A DNA stretch of 47,516 nt from an uncultured Clostridium sp. (GTDB taxonomy: Bacteria; Bacillota; Clostridia; Clostridiales; Clostridiaceae). The position numbers and the translations under genes were made by a program. The notes below the pieces were generated by a model. That model ran no database searches, was not told the origin of the DNA, and was given only the letters and a program-made list of their open reading frames with translations. This document shows positions 1 through 9,543 of the stretch, piece after piece (the stretch's first letter is position 1; every line of letters begins with the position of its first letter). The DNA lies in NCBI GenBank assembly GCA_934746015.1, contig CAKVEW010000025.1, forward strand, positions 1-47,516, read 5' to 3'.

Positions 1-36
1 TTTTTGTTAACATTTTAATCACCTAAAAATATTTTA

Positions 37-73
37 CAATAAAAACGAAAGAGTGTCGACTTTGTCGACACTC
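37..73 (-). terminator. Rho-independent terminator of the polysaccharide operon
   Basis: A perfect 10-bp stem (51-60 with 64-73, 3-nt loop). Read on the minus strand it is followed by a T-rich tract (positions 50 down to 37). It lies just past the stop codon of the 90-746 gene and so ends the minus-strand operon. Confidence 0.8.
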
Positions 74-76
74 TGA

Positions 77-104
77 ATAGTCTCTAAAATTAGAGACTAT
101 TTTT
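77..104 (+). terminator. Second hairpin, possibly a plus-strand terminator
   Basis: A 10-bp perfect stem (77-86 with 91-100, 4-nt loop) followed on the plus strand by TTTT. It overlaps the last codons of the minus-strand gene ending at 90. With the adjacent hairpin at 51-73 it could end transcription coming from outside the left edge of the window. Confidence 0.5.
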
Positions 105-746
105 AGGATAAATTATCTTATCTACTTCATTTATTAAATTACATTTCTTTATATAAGAATTACTAACAATTCTATTACATTTTTCTTCTATTTCAGTAAG
201 AAATTCTTCTGCTCTTAAAAAATTAAGATTCACTTTAACATTTATTATTGCACTTTCAATTGCTGAATGTAATAAACTTGCTGCTACTCCAGCATCAGAG
301 ACTAAATTCCTATTTCCATATCTTATAGCAAATTCTATATTATCATAAAACTTAATACATTCTTCTGCTAATTGCATAGGAGTATCCATTGCTTTAATAG
401 TAAACTCTTTAATCTTTTCTTTTCTAAACTCTATTTCTTTATCACTAGTTTTAGGTAATTTATAAGATTCCATAAGTCCTAAAAAATCTTTTCTGTCTTT
501 TTCCATAAATTCTTGAGATACTAGAATTAATTTTTTAGCTTCCTTTTGTAAAATTAACATCTTTTCTTTCTCTTCATCTTTTAGTTTATCATAAGCCTTT
601 TTACCTATAGTCAATGAATAAACCATAGAATTTAAACTTGCTGAAAGAGCTAAAACTAATGCTGCAGTACTTCCACCACCTGGAGATGGGGCCTCTGATG
701 ATAATTCATTTAAAAAATCCTCTATTTTATAATCTTTAAATAACAT
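90..746 (-). CDS. fchA: Cyclodeaminase/cyclohydrolase family protein (FTCD_C, FchA-like)
   Basis: Residues 20-28 carry the SPGGGSTAA segment typical of the C-terminal cyclodeaminase domain of formiminotransferase-cyclodeaminase and of stand-alone bacterial FchA. At 218 aa the length fits this all-helical single domain. Known family members act on folate one-carbon units, as methenyl-THF cyclohydrolase or formimino-THF cyclodeaminase; which one applies here cannot be decided by eye. The ATG at 746 has a GAGGT-type ribosome site just upstream. It is the last gene of a minus-strand run, 5 nt after the glycosyltransferase at 752-1897, so it is probably co-transcribed with envelope polysaccharide genes although its predicted chemistry is unrelated. 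A strong terminator follows. Confidence 0.8.
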   Translation of the reverse strand: MLFKDYKIEDFLNELSSEAPSPGGGSTAALVLALSASLNSMVYSLTIGKKAYDKLKDEEKEKMLILQKEAKKLILVSQEFMEKDRKDFLGLMESYKLPKTSDKEIEFRKEKIKEFTIKAMDTPMQLAEECIKFYDNIEFAIRYGNRNLVSDAGVAASLLHSAIESAIINVKVNLNFLRAEEFLTEIEEKCNRIVSNSYIKKCNLINEVDKIIYPKNSL

Positions 747-751
747 TTTAA

Positions 752-1897
752 TTACCTCTTTTCCATAAGATCACTATATACCTTTAGTATTTCATTAATA
801 ATTATTTTCTTTGAATACTTTTCTATACACTCTTTTCTAATTTTTTCAGGTTTATATGAACTTATATTTTTAGTTACGTAACTCATGGCATTTCCAAGGT
901 CATCAATATCATTAACTTTTACTAACAAGCCATTATCTTTATTAATAATATCTTCAGCACCACCATTATAAGTTCCTATAACAGGTTTTCCTGATGCCAG
1001 TGCTTCAATATATACAACACCGAAAGTTTCATACTTTGAAGCGAGGACAAAGGCATTACACCTACTCATATACTTGGAAACCTCTTCTCTAGATAAAGCT
1101 CCTAAAAAGTCTATTTGTTTATCTATTTTAAGTTCTTTAGATAAATTGATTAAAAACTCCTTTTGGCTTCCATCTCCACCTATAATTAGTTTTGTATTTG
1201 TATCTTTAAAATATTTTGCAAATGACTTTATTAAAACATCCATTCCCTTTTCCCCTTCTAAAAAGGCTAAAGAGAAAAAAGTAAATATATTATTAGTTTC
1301 CTTACTGATATTGAATCTTTCTACTGGAACTAAGTTATGTATCACCTTTATATCACTTCTTCCAGAAAACTCAGCCATCTCTTTTTTAAGTCCATTCCCC
1401 ACAGCTATTAAAGCATCAGCATCCAAATAAGACTTTTTAATAAAGGGTTTATAGCTATCTTTAATATACATAGCAGTCTTTAAGGATGAATGCTCTGTTA
1501 TAATTAAAGGAATATTGTATTTTTTTGATATATATGCTGCGCTAATTCCTGCCCAAAAAGAAGATTGGCAATGAATTAAATCAACCTTACCTTCTTTTTT
1601 CACAATTTCTTTATAAAGCTTTTCCAATCTCCTATTAAATATACTAAACATTCTAGGATTCTTAGGTAAATAATTGAAATTTTTATATCTATAGGTTCTT
1701 AATTTATCTTCAAGACTATAACTAATTCCTATTTTTTCATTTACTTTAAATAATAATGTTAAGGGCCATATTTCGTTATAGGCTACTGTAACTTTTACTC
1801 CACTTTCTTGAATAGCTTCTGCCTGCTCCTTAAAAAAGCTTCCATGTACTGGATTTCTCTTATTATTATACCAGGATGGCACAAACATAACATGCAT
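752..1897 (-). CDS. Glycosyltransferase family 4 (GT-B fold)
   Basis: The 381-aa protein starts with a Rossmann-like strand, followed by the GSFFKEQAEAI segment common in GT4 enzymes. Its C-terminal half has the nucleotide-sugar binding signature: EALASGKPVIGT, preceded by the E-T-FG-V-YIEA pattern. It is expected to add a hexose from a nucleotide sugar to a lipid-linked acceptor on the inner membrane face. The ATG at 1897 follows a GGGAGG ribosome site. It sits between a second glycosyltransferase (gap of 2 nt) and the FchA-like gene, which places it in the wall or capsule polysaccharide operon. The exact sugar and acceptor are not predictable. Confidence 0.87.
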   Translation of the reverse strand: MHVMFVPSWYNNKRNPVHGSFFKEQAEAIQESGVKVTVAYNEIWPLTLLFKVNEKIGISYSLEDKLRTYRYKNFNYLPKNPRMFSIFNRRLEKLYKEIVKKEGKVDLIHCQSSFWAGISAAYISKKYNIPLIITEHSSLKTAMYIKDSYKPFIKKSYLDADALIAVGNGLKKEMAEFSGRSDIKVIHNLVPVERFNISKETNNIFTFFSLAFLEGEKGMDVLIKSFAKYFKDTNTKLIIGGDGSQKEFLINLSKELKIDKQIDFLGALSREEVSKYMSRCNAFVLASKYETFGVVYIEALASGKPVIGTYNGGAEDIINKDNGLLVKVNDIDDLGNAMSYVTKNISSYKPEKIRKECIEKYSKKIIINEILKVYSDLMEKR

Positions 1898-1899
1898 TG

Positions 1900-3183
1900 T
1901 TAATCCTCCCTTAATATTAAATCTAATCTTTTAGATATATTCTTCCATTCATATTCAGCAATTTGATTAGATCTACTTCCATTAATTATTTTATTTGTTA
2001 GTTCTATAATAGCCTCCTTAATATCATTACTATTATTAATAGCAATGTTGCACTTATCTATATTACTAACAACATCAAGTATAGGATCATTTTCATCTCC
2101 TAAAACAACTAAAATATATGCATTACAACCAAAATAATCGTAAATTTTTGCAGGAATTTGCTTAGAATTTTTATTTCCAAACAACAATAATATATCTGCA
2201 TTTATCATATATCCTAAGGCTTCTTTATAAGGAATTCTATTAGAAACTTTAACATTATCTATTTCGAGAAGTTCATTTTTTACTTCTTCATCATCTATAT
2301 TACCAAAAAACAATATATTTAATTTATCATATAAAAAACTATTATCTTTCTTAATACTTTTTATAGCTTTAATAAAAGGTCTTATATCTCTAAGTTTTGA
2401 AAATATTTCTCCAGCATATACTATATTAATCATATTATCATTGATTAATATAGGATTCTCGCTATTCTTAATATCACTATATACTTTAGCATCATATCCT
2501 CTTGTTATTATATAAGTATTATCAATATTTAAATTATAAGTTTTTATATAATCATCTCTATTTGCTTTTGTAACAAAAATATGTTTATTAGCTAAATTTA
2601 CTATTTCTTTTTCATATTTTTCCTCAATTTTTTTTCTTATAAAACTAGAGCCTTCTCTTGTAGAGTCTTTAAGCCAAGGATCACTCCAATAAGCTATCCA
2701 CCTAAGTTCTTTATACTTTTTCTTAATTCTATAAGCACATATATGGCTTGAAGGTGGCTCATGCATAGAAAACATAACGTCAAATTTTTCATTTTCCATT
2801 AGTTTAATTCCATAACTACTTGCTTTTATAGCCCAATATAAATACATATCAGGAATAGCAAATAAACTTTTGGCCTTTCTAAGAAATCCCTTTATTTTAG
2901 ATTTTAATTTATTATTCTTACTAATATTCTCTAAAGCATTTCTTCTTTTAGGCATAATCTTTTCGAAGACTATTCCTCCAGAAATAATATGTAATTTTAT
3001 CTTTGGATCCAACATACTTAAAATATATTCATCATAGTAAATTGAATTAGGAGGAAAATTTACAGTTAAAAGATGAATTTCATTATTATTAATTTTAGCT
3101 AAATTATTCAAATATTGAAGAGTTTCAATAGATGCAGAATTATTAATTAGTGGTGAATAGCAGGCAATAAATAATATTTTCAT
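1900..3183 (-). CDS. Glycosyltransferase-like protein (divergent GT4 type)
   Basis: 427 aa. The N-terminus MKILFIACYSPLINNSAS is the usual GT-B opening with a glycine-poor first loop. The middle has YWSDPW, as in GT4 proteins that follow an inner helix pair. The C-terminal half has the YKEALGYMINADILLLFGN and AKIYDYFGCN segments, which match the second Rossmann domain, where an acidic-Y/F-x-G motif normally holds the donor. Similarity is weaker than for the neighbouring enzyme, so the donor is unknown. Its ATG overlaps the stop codon of the flippase gene by one base (TAATG), which indicates translational coupling in the operon. Confidence 0.75.
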   Translation of the reverse strand: MKILFIACYSPLINNSASIETLQYLNNLAKINNNEIHLLTVNFPPNSIYYDEYILSMLDPKIKLHIISGGIVFEKIMPKRRNALENISKNNKLKSKIKGFLRKAKSLFAIPDMYLYWAIKASSYGIKLMENEKFDVMFSMHEPPSSHICAYRIKKKYKELRWIAYWSDPWLKDSTREGSSFIRKKIEEKYEKEIVNLANKHIFVTKANRDDYIKTYNLNIDNTYIITRGYDAKVYSDIKNSENPILINDNMINIVYAGEIFSKLRDIRPFIKAIKSIKKDNSFLYDKLNILFFGNIDDEEVKNELLEIDNVKVSNRIPYKEALGYMINADILLLFGNKNSKQIPAKIYDYFGCNAYILVVLGDENDPILDVVSNIDKCNIAINNSNDIKEAIIELTNKIINGSRSNQIAEYEWKNISKRLDLILRED

Positions 3184-4718
3184 TAAATTTCCCTCCTTCT
3201 AAATTTATCCTTAATAACATTAATGGCTTCTTCAAATTCTTCAATTTTAAATACTTTACATAAAGAAAAGAAGATTAAAGCTCCTATTATTCCATCTAAT
3301 ATTATAATAATGAATGAATTTTCTATAACAAAGAATTTATTTAAATAATATAGTGTAATTATCATAACAATTGAGCTAATAGTAATTTTTATAATCTTAA
3401 TAAAAAGTTCTTTAAAATTAAAGGTACCTATTATCTTTCTTGTAGAATTTAATAATAGTAAGGAAATTATTATTGCTGAAACTGATGTTGCAATTGAAAT
3501 TCCTAGTACTCCAAAAAATTTAGATAATGTAATACTTAATAATATATTTACTATAACTCCAATAATTCCATTTATAGTTGTTGTCTTTGTTTCTTTCATT
3601 GAAAATAAAGAGGAATTTAATATATCTCTAACTCCTGCAAAAGGTAATTGAATTGCATAGCCAAAAAGAGCCATAGAAGTCAAAATAACAGCATTAGATT
3701 CAAATTTACCTCTTTCATATATTACTTTTATAATATCATTACTTAAAAACATTACTCCAAATGTAATTGGTACTAAAAATAAACAAATAGTAACTATGGA
3801 TTTATTTAAGTATTTTAAAAATCCTTCCTTATCACCTTCATTTAATTTGTTGGCCATTATAGGATAAACTACAGAAACTAAGGAAGTTGTAATAGCTGTA
3901 TTAGCAAATTGAATAATTCTTTGGGAATACTCTAATGCAGCCATAGACCCAGTTACTAATCCAGATGCTACACTTTTATCAACTAACATATTTATTGAAT
4001 TAGCTCCTGCTCCAATTATTACAGGAATAATAAGTATAATCATACTTTTAAGTTTTTCATCTTTAATGTTAATATAAAATTTAATTCTATATCCATTTTT
4101 ATATAAGGATGGTATTTGTATAAGAACTCTTAATAAATTTCCCATAACATTTGCTATGGCTAATCCAACGATACTAACATCCTTAAATAGTAATAAATAT
4201 ATAATTATAGGGAAATTAAAAAATATGCCTAATAAAGCTGGAATAACAAAATCCTCACATACTTGAAGTATTGATGCAAAACAAGCATTTATACAAAGTA
4301 GTATTATATTAAGCAATGTTATCCTTGTTAAGAAAATAGTTGATTCTATTTTTTCTGCTGTAAAATTTGGTACAAAAACATTAACAATTTCCTTAGTAAA
4401 AATTAGGCCTAAAATTATAATAAATATAGAAATTAATGATAGTATATTAATAATATTATTAGAGAAATCAAACATTTCTTTCTTACTTTTATTATGTTTA
4501 ATTTCACTTAACATTGGTATAAATGTTGTAGAAATAGCAAGGCCTACAATCATAAAAACTGACTCTGGTATTGCTACAGATGCAACATATATATCATAAG
4601 AACCCTCAACTCCAAAATGATATGCTGCTAAAATATCTCTAGCAAAACCAATAACCCTACTTAAAATCGTCATTGCCATTACTATAAAAGTTGCTTTGAA
4701 TATTTTATTTTTATTCAT
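3183..4718 (-). CDS. murJ: MurJ/MviN-type lipid-linked oligosaccharide flippase
   Basis: 511 aa, almost entirely hydrophobic with about 14 predicted membrane segments. The first segment region has the SRVIGFARDILAAYHFG pattern that opens MurJ/MviN proteins, and the fold matches the MOP exporter superfamily. MurJ flips lipid II. A copy inside a glycosyltransferase operon could instead flip an undecaprenyl-linked teichoic or wall polysaccharide unit, so the substrate is open. It overlaps the upstream TagA-like gene by 8 nt and the downstream glycosyltransferase by 1 nt, so the three are tightly coupled. The ATG at 4718 has GGGG upstream. Confidence 0.85.
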   Translation of the reverse strand: MNKNKIFKATFIVMAMTILSRVIGFARDILAAYHFGVEGSYDIYVASVAIPESVFMIVGLAISTTFIPMLSEIKHNKSKKEMFDFSNNIINILSLISIFIIILGLIFTKEIVNVFVPNFTAEKIESTIFLTRITLLNIILLCINACFASILQVCEDFVIPALLGIFFNFPIIIYLLLFKDVSIVGLAIANVMGNLLRVLIQIPSLYKNGYRIKFYINIKDEKLKSMIILIIPVIIGAGANSINMLVDKSVASGLVTGSMAALEYSQRIIQFANTAITTSLVSVVYPIMANKLNEGDKEGFLKYLNKSIVTICLFLVPITFGVMFLSNDIIKVIYERGKFESNAVILTSMALFGYAIQLPFAGVRDILNSSLFSMKETKTTTINGIIGVIVNILLSITLSKFFGVLGISIATSVSAIIISLLLLNSTRKIIGTFNFKELFIKIIKITISSIVMIITLYYLNKFFVIENSFIIIILDGIIGALIFFSLCKVFKIEEFEEAINVIKDKFRRREI

Positions 4719-5442
4719 TTTTATTTTTTCCCCTTACTACAAGTAATAAAAATTTAGGAATACTACCTAGCCTTTTTATTCTCCAAGGTTCTTTTAATAC
4801 TCTATATAGCCATTCTAAGCCAAATTTTATCATCCATTTTGGTGCCCTATTAACCTTTTCAGCAATAACATCAAAACTTCCACCAACACCCATAAAAATT
4901 TCACATGGAAGTTCATCCATATATCTTACTATAAATTCTTCTTGTCTAGGGCATCCCATTGCTACAAAAATTGCATAAGGATTTTTTTCTTTTATATCAT
5001 CTAATAATTCAGCAGGGTTATTAATATCAAAATACCCATCTCTATATCCAGCTATATTAATCTCTGGAAACTCCATTATAATATTTGCTACACATGCTTT
5101 TAAGTTTTCATCTGTAGTTCCAAGTAAATAAATACTTTTATTTTCTAATGATAACTTTTTAATAATTTCTTTCATTAAATCTATTCCTGCAATCTTTTCT
5201 TTAACAGGAGTTTTTAAAAACTTAGCTGCAATTTGAATTCCTACTCCATCAGGAATAATTAAAGCATTATTAGAAGTAAAATTTTCAAAAAGCTTTTTAT
5301 TGTTTAAACCATTATATAGCACTTCAGGATTACCAGATATTATATGGATTTTATTTTTATCATCTATATAACTAATAGCATCCTCAATACTGTTTTTAAA
5401 TATTTTATATCCTAATATATTAATAAAGTTATTATCTTTCAT
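4711..5442 (-). CDS. tagA: WecG/TagA/CpsF family glycosyltransferase (GT26)
   Basis: 243 aa, the normal size. It has the family landmarks PDGVGIQ (about residues 84-90, with the putative catalytic Asp) and the MGCPRQEEF block (about residues 162-170). It ends in a basic tail (EWLYRVLKEPWRIKR) that attaches these enzymes to the membrane. Family members transfer N-acetylmannosamine or a related sugar to undecaprenyl-PP-GlcNAc, the committed step of wall teichoic acid or other linkage-unit synthesis. As the first gene of the operon, followed by a flippase and two more glycosyltransferases, it suggests a secondary wall polymer. The ATG at 5442 is preceded by AGGAG. Confidence 0.87.
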   Translation of the reverse strand: MKDNNFINILGYKIFKNSIEDAISYIDDKNKIHIISGNPEVLYNGLNNKKLFENFTSNNALIIPDGVGIQIAAKFLKTPVKEKIAGIDLMKEIIKKLSLENKSIYLLGTTDENLKACVANIIMEFPEINIAGYRDGYFDINNPAELLDDIKEKNPYAIFVAMGCPRQEEFIVRYMDELPCEIFMGVGGSFDVIAEKVNRAPKWMIKFGLEWLYRVLKEPWRIKRLGSIPKFLLLVVRGKNKNE

Positions 5443-5572
5443 ATTATCTCCTTAATAATTAATACGTAAAATTATCCATAAATATAATATCATATTTATT
5501 TACTTTACTAAAGTTATTAATAAGTATTACTATTATAAAATTCTACCTTTAGTAACCAAGTAAGCTAAAATT

Positions 5573-5604
5573 AATAAAGGAGCTGGTGTTACAGCTCCTT
5601 TATT
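5573..5604 (-). terminator. Terminator of the TPR gene
   Basis: A perfect 13-bp stem (5573-5585 with 5592-5604, 6-nt loop) with A/T flanks, just downstream of the minus-strand gene ending at 5654. The core AAGGAGCTG recurs in other hairpins of this window (11001-11034, 47033-47058). Confidence 0.8.
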
Positions 5605-5653
5605 AAAATACAAAATATACTATTTAGATTTCTTAATAACAGCTTTAAAGAAC

Positions 5654-6742
5654 TTATTTATTCAATATTTTCTCTAAATCCTTAACTACTTCATCTTCTG
5701 GATTTAGTTTCTTTGCAATTTCCAAATGTAGTTTTGCTTCTTCATAATTATTTAAATTCATATAACACATAACTATGTTAGTACATACCTCTACTTCTTT
5801 AGTAACTTCAAAAGCTTTTTTGAAATACTTTATAGCATTTTCGTAATCATTTATACAAGCATAGTTTATTCCTAATTCCACTACTACTTCATAAATTCCA
5901 CTTTCCCTAGCTATACTTTCATTTAAATAATATATTGCCTTTTCATAATTCTCTAATTTTCTATATGCAACACCTAAATAATAGTATATTAATGGATTAT
6001 TATCAAAGCTTACAAGTAAGTCTAATAACATTTTTATAGTTTGGGCTGGATCATCCTTTAAATGTTCAATTGCTATTTCATAATTTGATACGTTATTTAT
6101 ATCATTAACTAAAGCTTCAATATCTTCTGTAACATTACCACCCATATTTATATATTCATTAATTGCTACTTTTGCTGCTTTAAAATCCCCATTATCTTTT
6201 AATATTAAAGCTTTATATAAAAATGCTTCAGGAATCTTTAATAAGTGTTTTTCACAATAATCAATATCAGTAAGTAGTATATCTTTAAATCCACTATCCT
6301 TTTCTCTTATACTTTCTCCCACTAATAAAAGTTTCTTCATAACATCTATGTCTTTAGAATATCTATAGTATCCTTTTAATAATAGATATCCATCTATTAG
6401 CTTATCTTCTTTTATCTTATTAGATATAACACTTCTTATGCAGTTATCACTATCTTTTATATATGATAAAATAGTCTCATAATCTTCATTAAATTTTAAA
6501 TTTTCGTCTGCTCCCATAGCTAGAAACATTCCTTCAATAAAATAAAATATAGGTAGATTCTTTATTTTAATTTCATTTTGAATATTTGTAGTTATATATT
6601 CTGAGGATATAGGTAAATATAATTCCTTATTTGTAAATGATACATAATCAGGAATACCAACACTCCTTTTAAAACCATCTTTATCTATTTCTAGAAATAA
6701 TAGTTTGCCTAATTTTTCTTTAAAAGTTGAATTATAATCCAA
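5654..6742 (-). CDS. Tetratricopeptide repeat protein
   Basis: 362 aa, no signal peptide or membrane segment seen. The C-terminal third holds at least three TPR units: the NPLIYYYLGVAYRKLENYEKA segment, the ELGINYACINDYENAIKYFKKA segment, and CTNIVMCYMNLNNYEEAKLHL. The N-terminal part has no recognised domain. TPRs make protein contacts, so the role is probably scaffolding, but no partner is evident. The start appears to be TTG at 6742, with AGGAGG seven bases upstream; the nearby ATG is out of frame. It is flanked by terminators on both sides, so it is a single-gene unit. Confidence 0.75.
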   Translation of the reverse strand: MDYNSTFKEKLGKLLFLEIDKDGFKRSVGIPDYVSFTNKELYLPISSEYITTNIQNEIKIKNLPIFYFIEGMFLAMGADENLKFNEDYETILSYIKDSDNCIRSVISNKIKEDKLIDGYLLLKGYYRYSKDIDVMKKLLLVGESIREKDSGFKDILLTDIDYCEKHLLKIPEAFLYKALILKDNGDFKAAKVAINEYINMGGNVTEDIEALVNDINNVSNYEIAIEHLKDDPAQTIKMLLDLLVSFDNNPLIYYYLGVAYRKLENYEKAIYYLNESIARESGIYEVVVELGINYACINDYENAIKYFKKAFEVTKEVEVCTNIVMCYMNLNNYEEAKLHLEIAKKLNPEDEVVKDLEKILNK

Positions 6743-6840
6743 ACATACTCCTCCTTTTATTTGCTTTAATATAAATAATACTATATATTGTCTAAGGTTT
6801 CAAATCACAAATAAATATTTTTATAAATTCCTAGAAAATA

Positions 6841-6900
6841 GAAAAGTGGATGCCTGTTTGCTATATAATTTGAATTATAGCAAATAAACATCCAACTTTT
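6841..6900 (-). terminator. Long-stem terminator of the phosphoglucomutase gene
   Basis: An interrupted inverted repeat of about 27 nt per arm (6842-6868 against 6873-6900), lying directly after the stop of the minus-strand gene ending at 6904. Its minus-strand 3' arm ends in a run of T after the stem. Confidence 0.65.
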
Positions 6901-6903
6901 ATA

Positions 6904-8631
6904 TTAATTTAACTTTTCATTAACTAACTTTACAACTTCTGATTTAAAGCTTTCAAGCTTATCATCAGCATCTTTTAAACTATTTCCTTCTACTGCTATA
7001 TAAGCTTTCATTTTCGGTTCAGTTCCTGAAGGTCTTACTACAAACCAAGAGCCATTTTCTAAAACAAATTTAAGAACATTTGATTTAGGAAGGTTTATTT
7101 CTTTTTTATCTCCATTTGAGAAATTTTCTTCTGTGCTAAGTTTGTAATCATATTTAACATTAACTTTTATTCCATTTACTTCTTTAAGTTCTTCATTTCT
7201 TAATGAATCTATGCACTTAGCTATTTTTTCAGCACCTTCTTTACCCTTTAACTCAAATGAAACTAAAGTTTCTTTAAAGAAACCATACTTTTCATAAAGT
7301 TCAACTAAAGCATCATAAAGGCTCTTTCCTTCTTCTTTATAGAATAAAGTCATTTCTGCTATTAACATTGAAGCAATAACAGCATCCTTATCTCTTACGA
7401 AATCTCCTGCTAAATATCCATAACTTTCTTCAAATCCAAATAAATATGTTTTATCTTTATTTTCTTCGAAGCCTTGTATCTTTTCTCCGATATATTTAAA
7501 GCCTGTTAAAACTTCCATTAATTCAACATTATATGATTCAGCAATTTTCTTTGCTCCATCTGTAGTTACTATAGTCTTAATAACAACTCCATTTTCAGGC
7601 AACTTATTTTCTTCTTTTAAAGAAGCTAAAATATATTGAGTTAATAATAGCCCTGTTTGATTTCCTGTTAATACTCTATATTCTCCTTCACTATCCTTTA
7701 CAACTACACCAATTCTATCACAATCAGGATCAGTTGCAAAAATAACATCTGGATTTTCTTCCTTTGCCATTTCTAAAGCTAATTTAAATACAGCTGGATC
7801 TTCTGGATTTGGGTAAGAAGCAGTTGGAAAATTTCCATCTGGCATTTCTTGTTCCTTAACTATTGATACCCCAGTGTAACCAAGTTCCTTTAATACTCTT
7901 CTAACTGGCATATTTCCTGAACCATGTATAGGAGTATAAATTACTTTTAAATTCTTAGCTTTTTCTTTTACTAATTTTTTTCTAATAGTTAGGGCTTTAA
8001 CTTTATCTACATATAATTTATCTACTTCTTCTCCAATATAAACTAATAGATTTTTTTCTATAGCTTCTTCTTCAGAAATACTCTTTATCATATCAAAATT
8101 ATTAATCTTGTTAACTTCATTAATTATTATATTTGCTTTTTCATCTGTTACTTGACCACCAAACTCATCATAAACCTTATATCCGTTATATTCTTTAGGA
8201 TTATGTGATGCTGTAACTACTATACCTCCAGTACAGTTTAATTCTCTAACTGCAAAAGAAAGCATAGGTGTTGGTCTTAAGCTTTCATATAGATAAACTT
8301 TAACATTATTTGCGCAAAGAGTTAAAGCCGCAGCTTTTGAAAATTCCTTTGACATATTTCTTGAATCATATGCAATTGCAACTGATGGATTTTCAAATCT
8401 TCCATTTAAATAGTTTGCAAATCCTTGAGTAGCTTTTGATACTGTGTAGATATTCATTCTATTACTACCTGCCCCAATTACTCCTCTAAGTCCGCCTGTA
8501 CCAAAGTCAAGATCCTTATAAAATCTATCTTCAATCTCTTTCTCATCTTTAATACTTCTTAATTCATTCTTCATAATATCATCTATAACAGTTGATGATA
8601 ACCAATCATTATATTTCTCTTTATACAACAT
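6904..8631 (-). CDS. pgcA: Phospho-sugar mutase (phosphoglucomutase/phosphomannomutase)
   Basis: 575 aa, the usual size for the clostridial/Bacillus alpha-phosphoglucomutase. The active-site phosphoserine loop TASHNP is at residues 140-145, the Mg-binding DPDCDR at about 300, and the phosphate-binding RPSGTEPK near the C-terminus. It interconverts glucose-6-phosphate and glucose-1-phosphate, feeding UDP-glucose and thus glycolipid, teichoic acid and polysaccharide synthesis. Mannose phosphates may also be used. The ATG at 8631 has GGAGGT upstream. It is bracketed by terminators and so is a single-gene unit. All catalytic motifs are intact. Confidence 0.93.
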   Translation of the reverse strand: MLYKEKYNDWLSSTVIDDIMKNELRSIKDEKEIEDRFYKDLDFGTGGLRGVIGAGSNRMNIYTVSKATQGFANYLNGRFENPSVAIAYDSRNMSKEFSKAAALTLCANNVKVYLYESLRPTPMLSFAVRELNCTGGIVVTASHNPKEYNGYKVYDEFGGQVTDEKANIIINEVNKINNFDMIKSISEEEAIEKNLLVYIGEEVDKLYVDKVKALTIRKKLVKEKAKNLKVIYTPIHGSGNMPVRRVLKELGYTGVSIVKEQEMPDGNFPTASYPNPEDPAVFKLALEMAKEENPDVIFATDPDCDRIGVVVKDSEGEYRVLTGNQTGLLLTQYILASLKEENKLPENGVVIKTIVTTDGAKKIAESYNVELMEVLTGFKYIGEKIQGFEENKDKTYLFGFEESYGYLAGDFVRDKDAVIASMLIAEMTLFYKEEGKSLYDALVELYEKYGFFKETLVSFELKGKEGAEKIAKCIDSLRNEELKEVNGIKVNVKYDYKLSTEENFSNGDKKEINLPKSNVLKFVLENGSWFVVRPSGTEPKMKAYIAVEGNSLKDADDKLESFKSEVVKLVNEKLN

Positions 8632-8693
8632 ATTATACCTCCAAAATGTACTGATCAGCTAATATTATACACTAAATTAATAAATTATGGAAT

Positions 8694-8732
8694 AAAAAAA
8701 TGCAAAGAGTGCAAATGTTGCATATCTTTACA
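8694..8732 (-). terminator. Terminator of the L25/Ctc gene
   Basis: An imperfect hairpin (8701-8732) followed on the minus strand by a run of seven T (8700 down to 8694), about 30 nt beyond the stop codon at 8762. Confidence 0.75.
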
Positions 8733-8761
8733 TTTTAAGACATCTTTCTATTATTTTCGTA

Positions 8762-9343
8762 TTATTCTTGTGCTAATTCCATATCATCACTTACAGTTTT
8801 TCTTTCATATGTAACTGATGCAATTACAGTATTTAAATCATCAATTATAGATAGCTCTGATGCTACCTCTAAATCTCCTGCTCTATATACATATCCATTA
8901 TTACTTTCATTTATATTCATTTTTATATATTTTGGTAAATTATCTGCAGTACATTCAATTTTAATGGAGTCCTTTTCCTTTTGTAGTACCATACCTTTCT
9001 TATTTAAATATCCTTCACCTTCATAATATATAGGTACAGTTGAAATTATTTTTTTATTTTGATCTAGTTCTTCTAAATCTAGATGAATTATTTTATGGGT
9101 AACAGGATCTCTTTGAACATCTTTTATTAAGGCCATAGAATCCTTTCCATTTAAATCAAAATTAACAATCCCATGTTCGCCATTTTTTGATATTTCTCTA
9201 CATAATTCCAGTTCCCCTACTTCAAACATAAATTCATTTAATTTTTTTCCGTATAGAATTCCTGGGACTTTACCTTCTCTTCTTAATTTTTTTGCATTGT
9301 TAGGTACACTCTCATCTCTTTTACTCAAATTTAGGCTATTCAC
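8762..9343 (-). CDS. rplY: 50S ribosomal protein L25/general stress protein Ctc
   Basis: 193 aa with the two-part Ctc layout: an N-terminal L25 beta-barrel binding 5S rRNA (residues 1-90, with the LRREGKVPGILYG segment) and a C-terminal TL5-type domain. The short E. coli form has only the first part. It binds 5S rRNA in the large subunit, and in Bacillus the orthologue is stress-induced. The start is GTG at 9343, with GGAGGAG upstream and no better in-frame ATG. It diverges from the PLP-enzyme gene at 9544 across a 200-nt gap and has its own terminator. Confidence 0.92.
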   Translation of the reverse strand: MNSLNLSKRDESVPNNAKKLRREGKVPGILYGKKLNEFMFEVGELELCREISKNGEHGIVNFDLNGKDSMALIKDVQRDPVTHKIIHLDLEELDQNKKIISTVPIYYEGEGYLNKKGMVLQKEKDSIKIECTADNLPKYIKMNINESNNGYVYRAGDLEVASELSIIDDLNTVIASVTYERKTVSDDMELAQE

Positions 9344-9453
9344 AAATAACTCCTCCTATTATTTAACTTTTCCTCTGATATTCTTATCATTTTTTATTAT
9401 TTTTATTCAAAATTTACTAATTTACTATTTATTTAATAAATGAAAGGTTTATA

Positions 9454-9482
9454 TTGCATAGTTATAATTATTAAAATATAAT
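9454..9482 (+). promoter_or_regulatory. Promoter of the Orn/Lys/Arg decarboxylase-like gene
   Basis: TTGCAT at 9454-9459, a 17-bp spacer, then TATAAT at 9477-9482. This is a good vegetative-type promoter, predicting a leader of about 55 nt before the GTG start at 9544. Confidence 0.65.
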
Positions 9483-9543
9483 ATTTATGTTTGTATAAAA
9501 ATATATAAAGAAATAATACTTATTATAGAAAGAGGGTGCTTTT

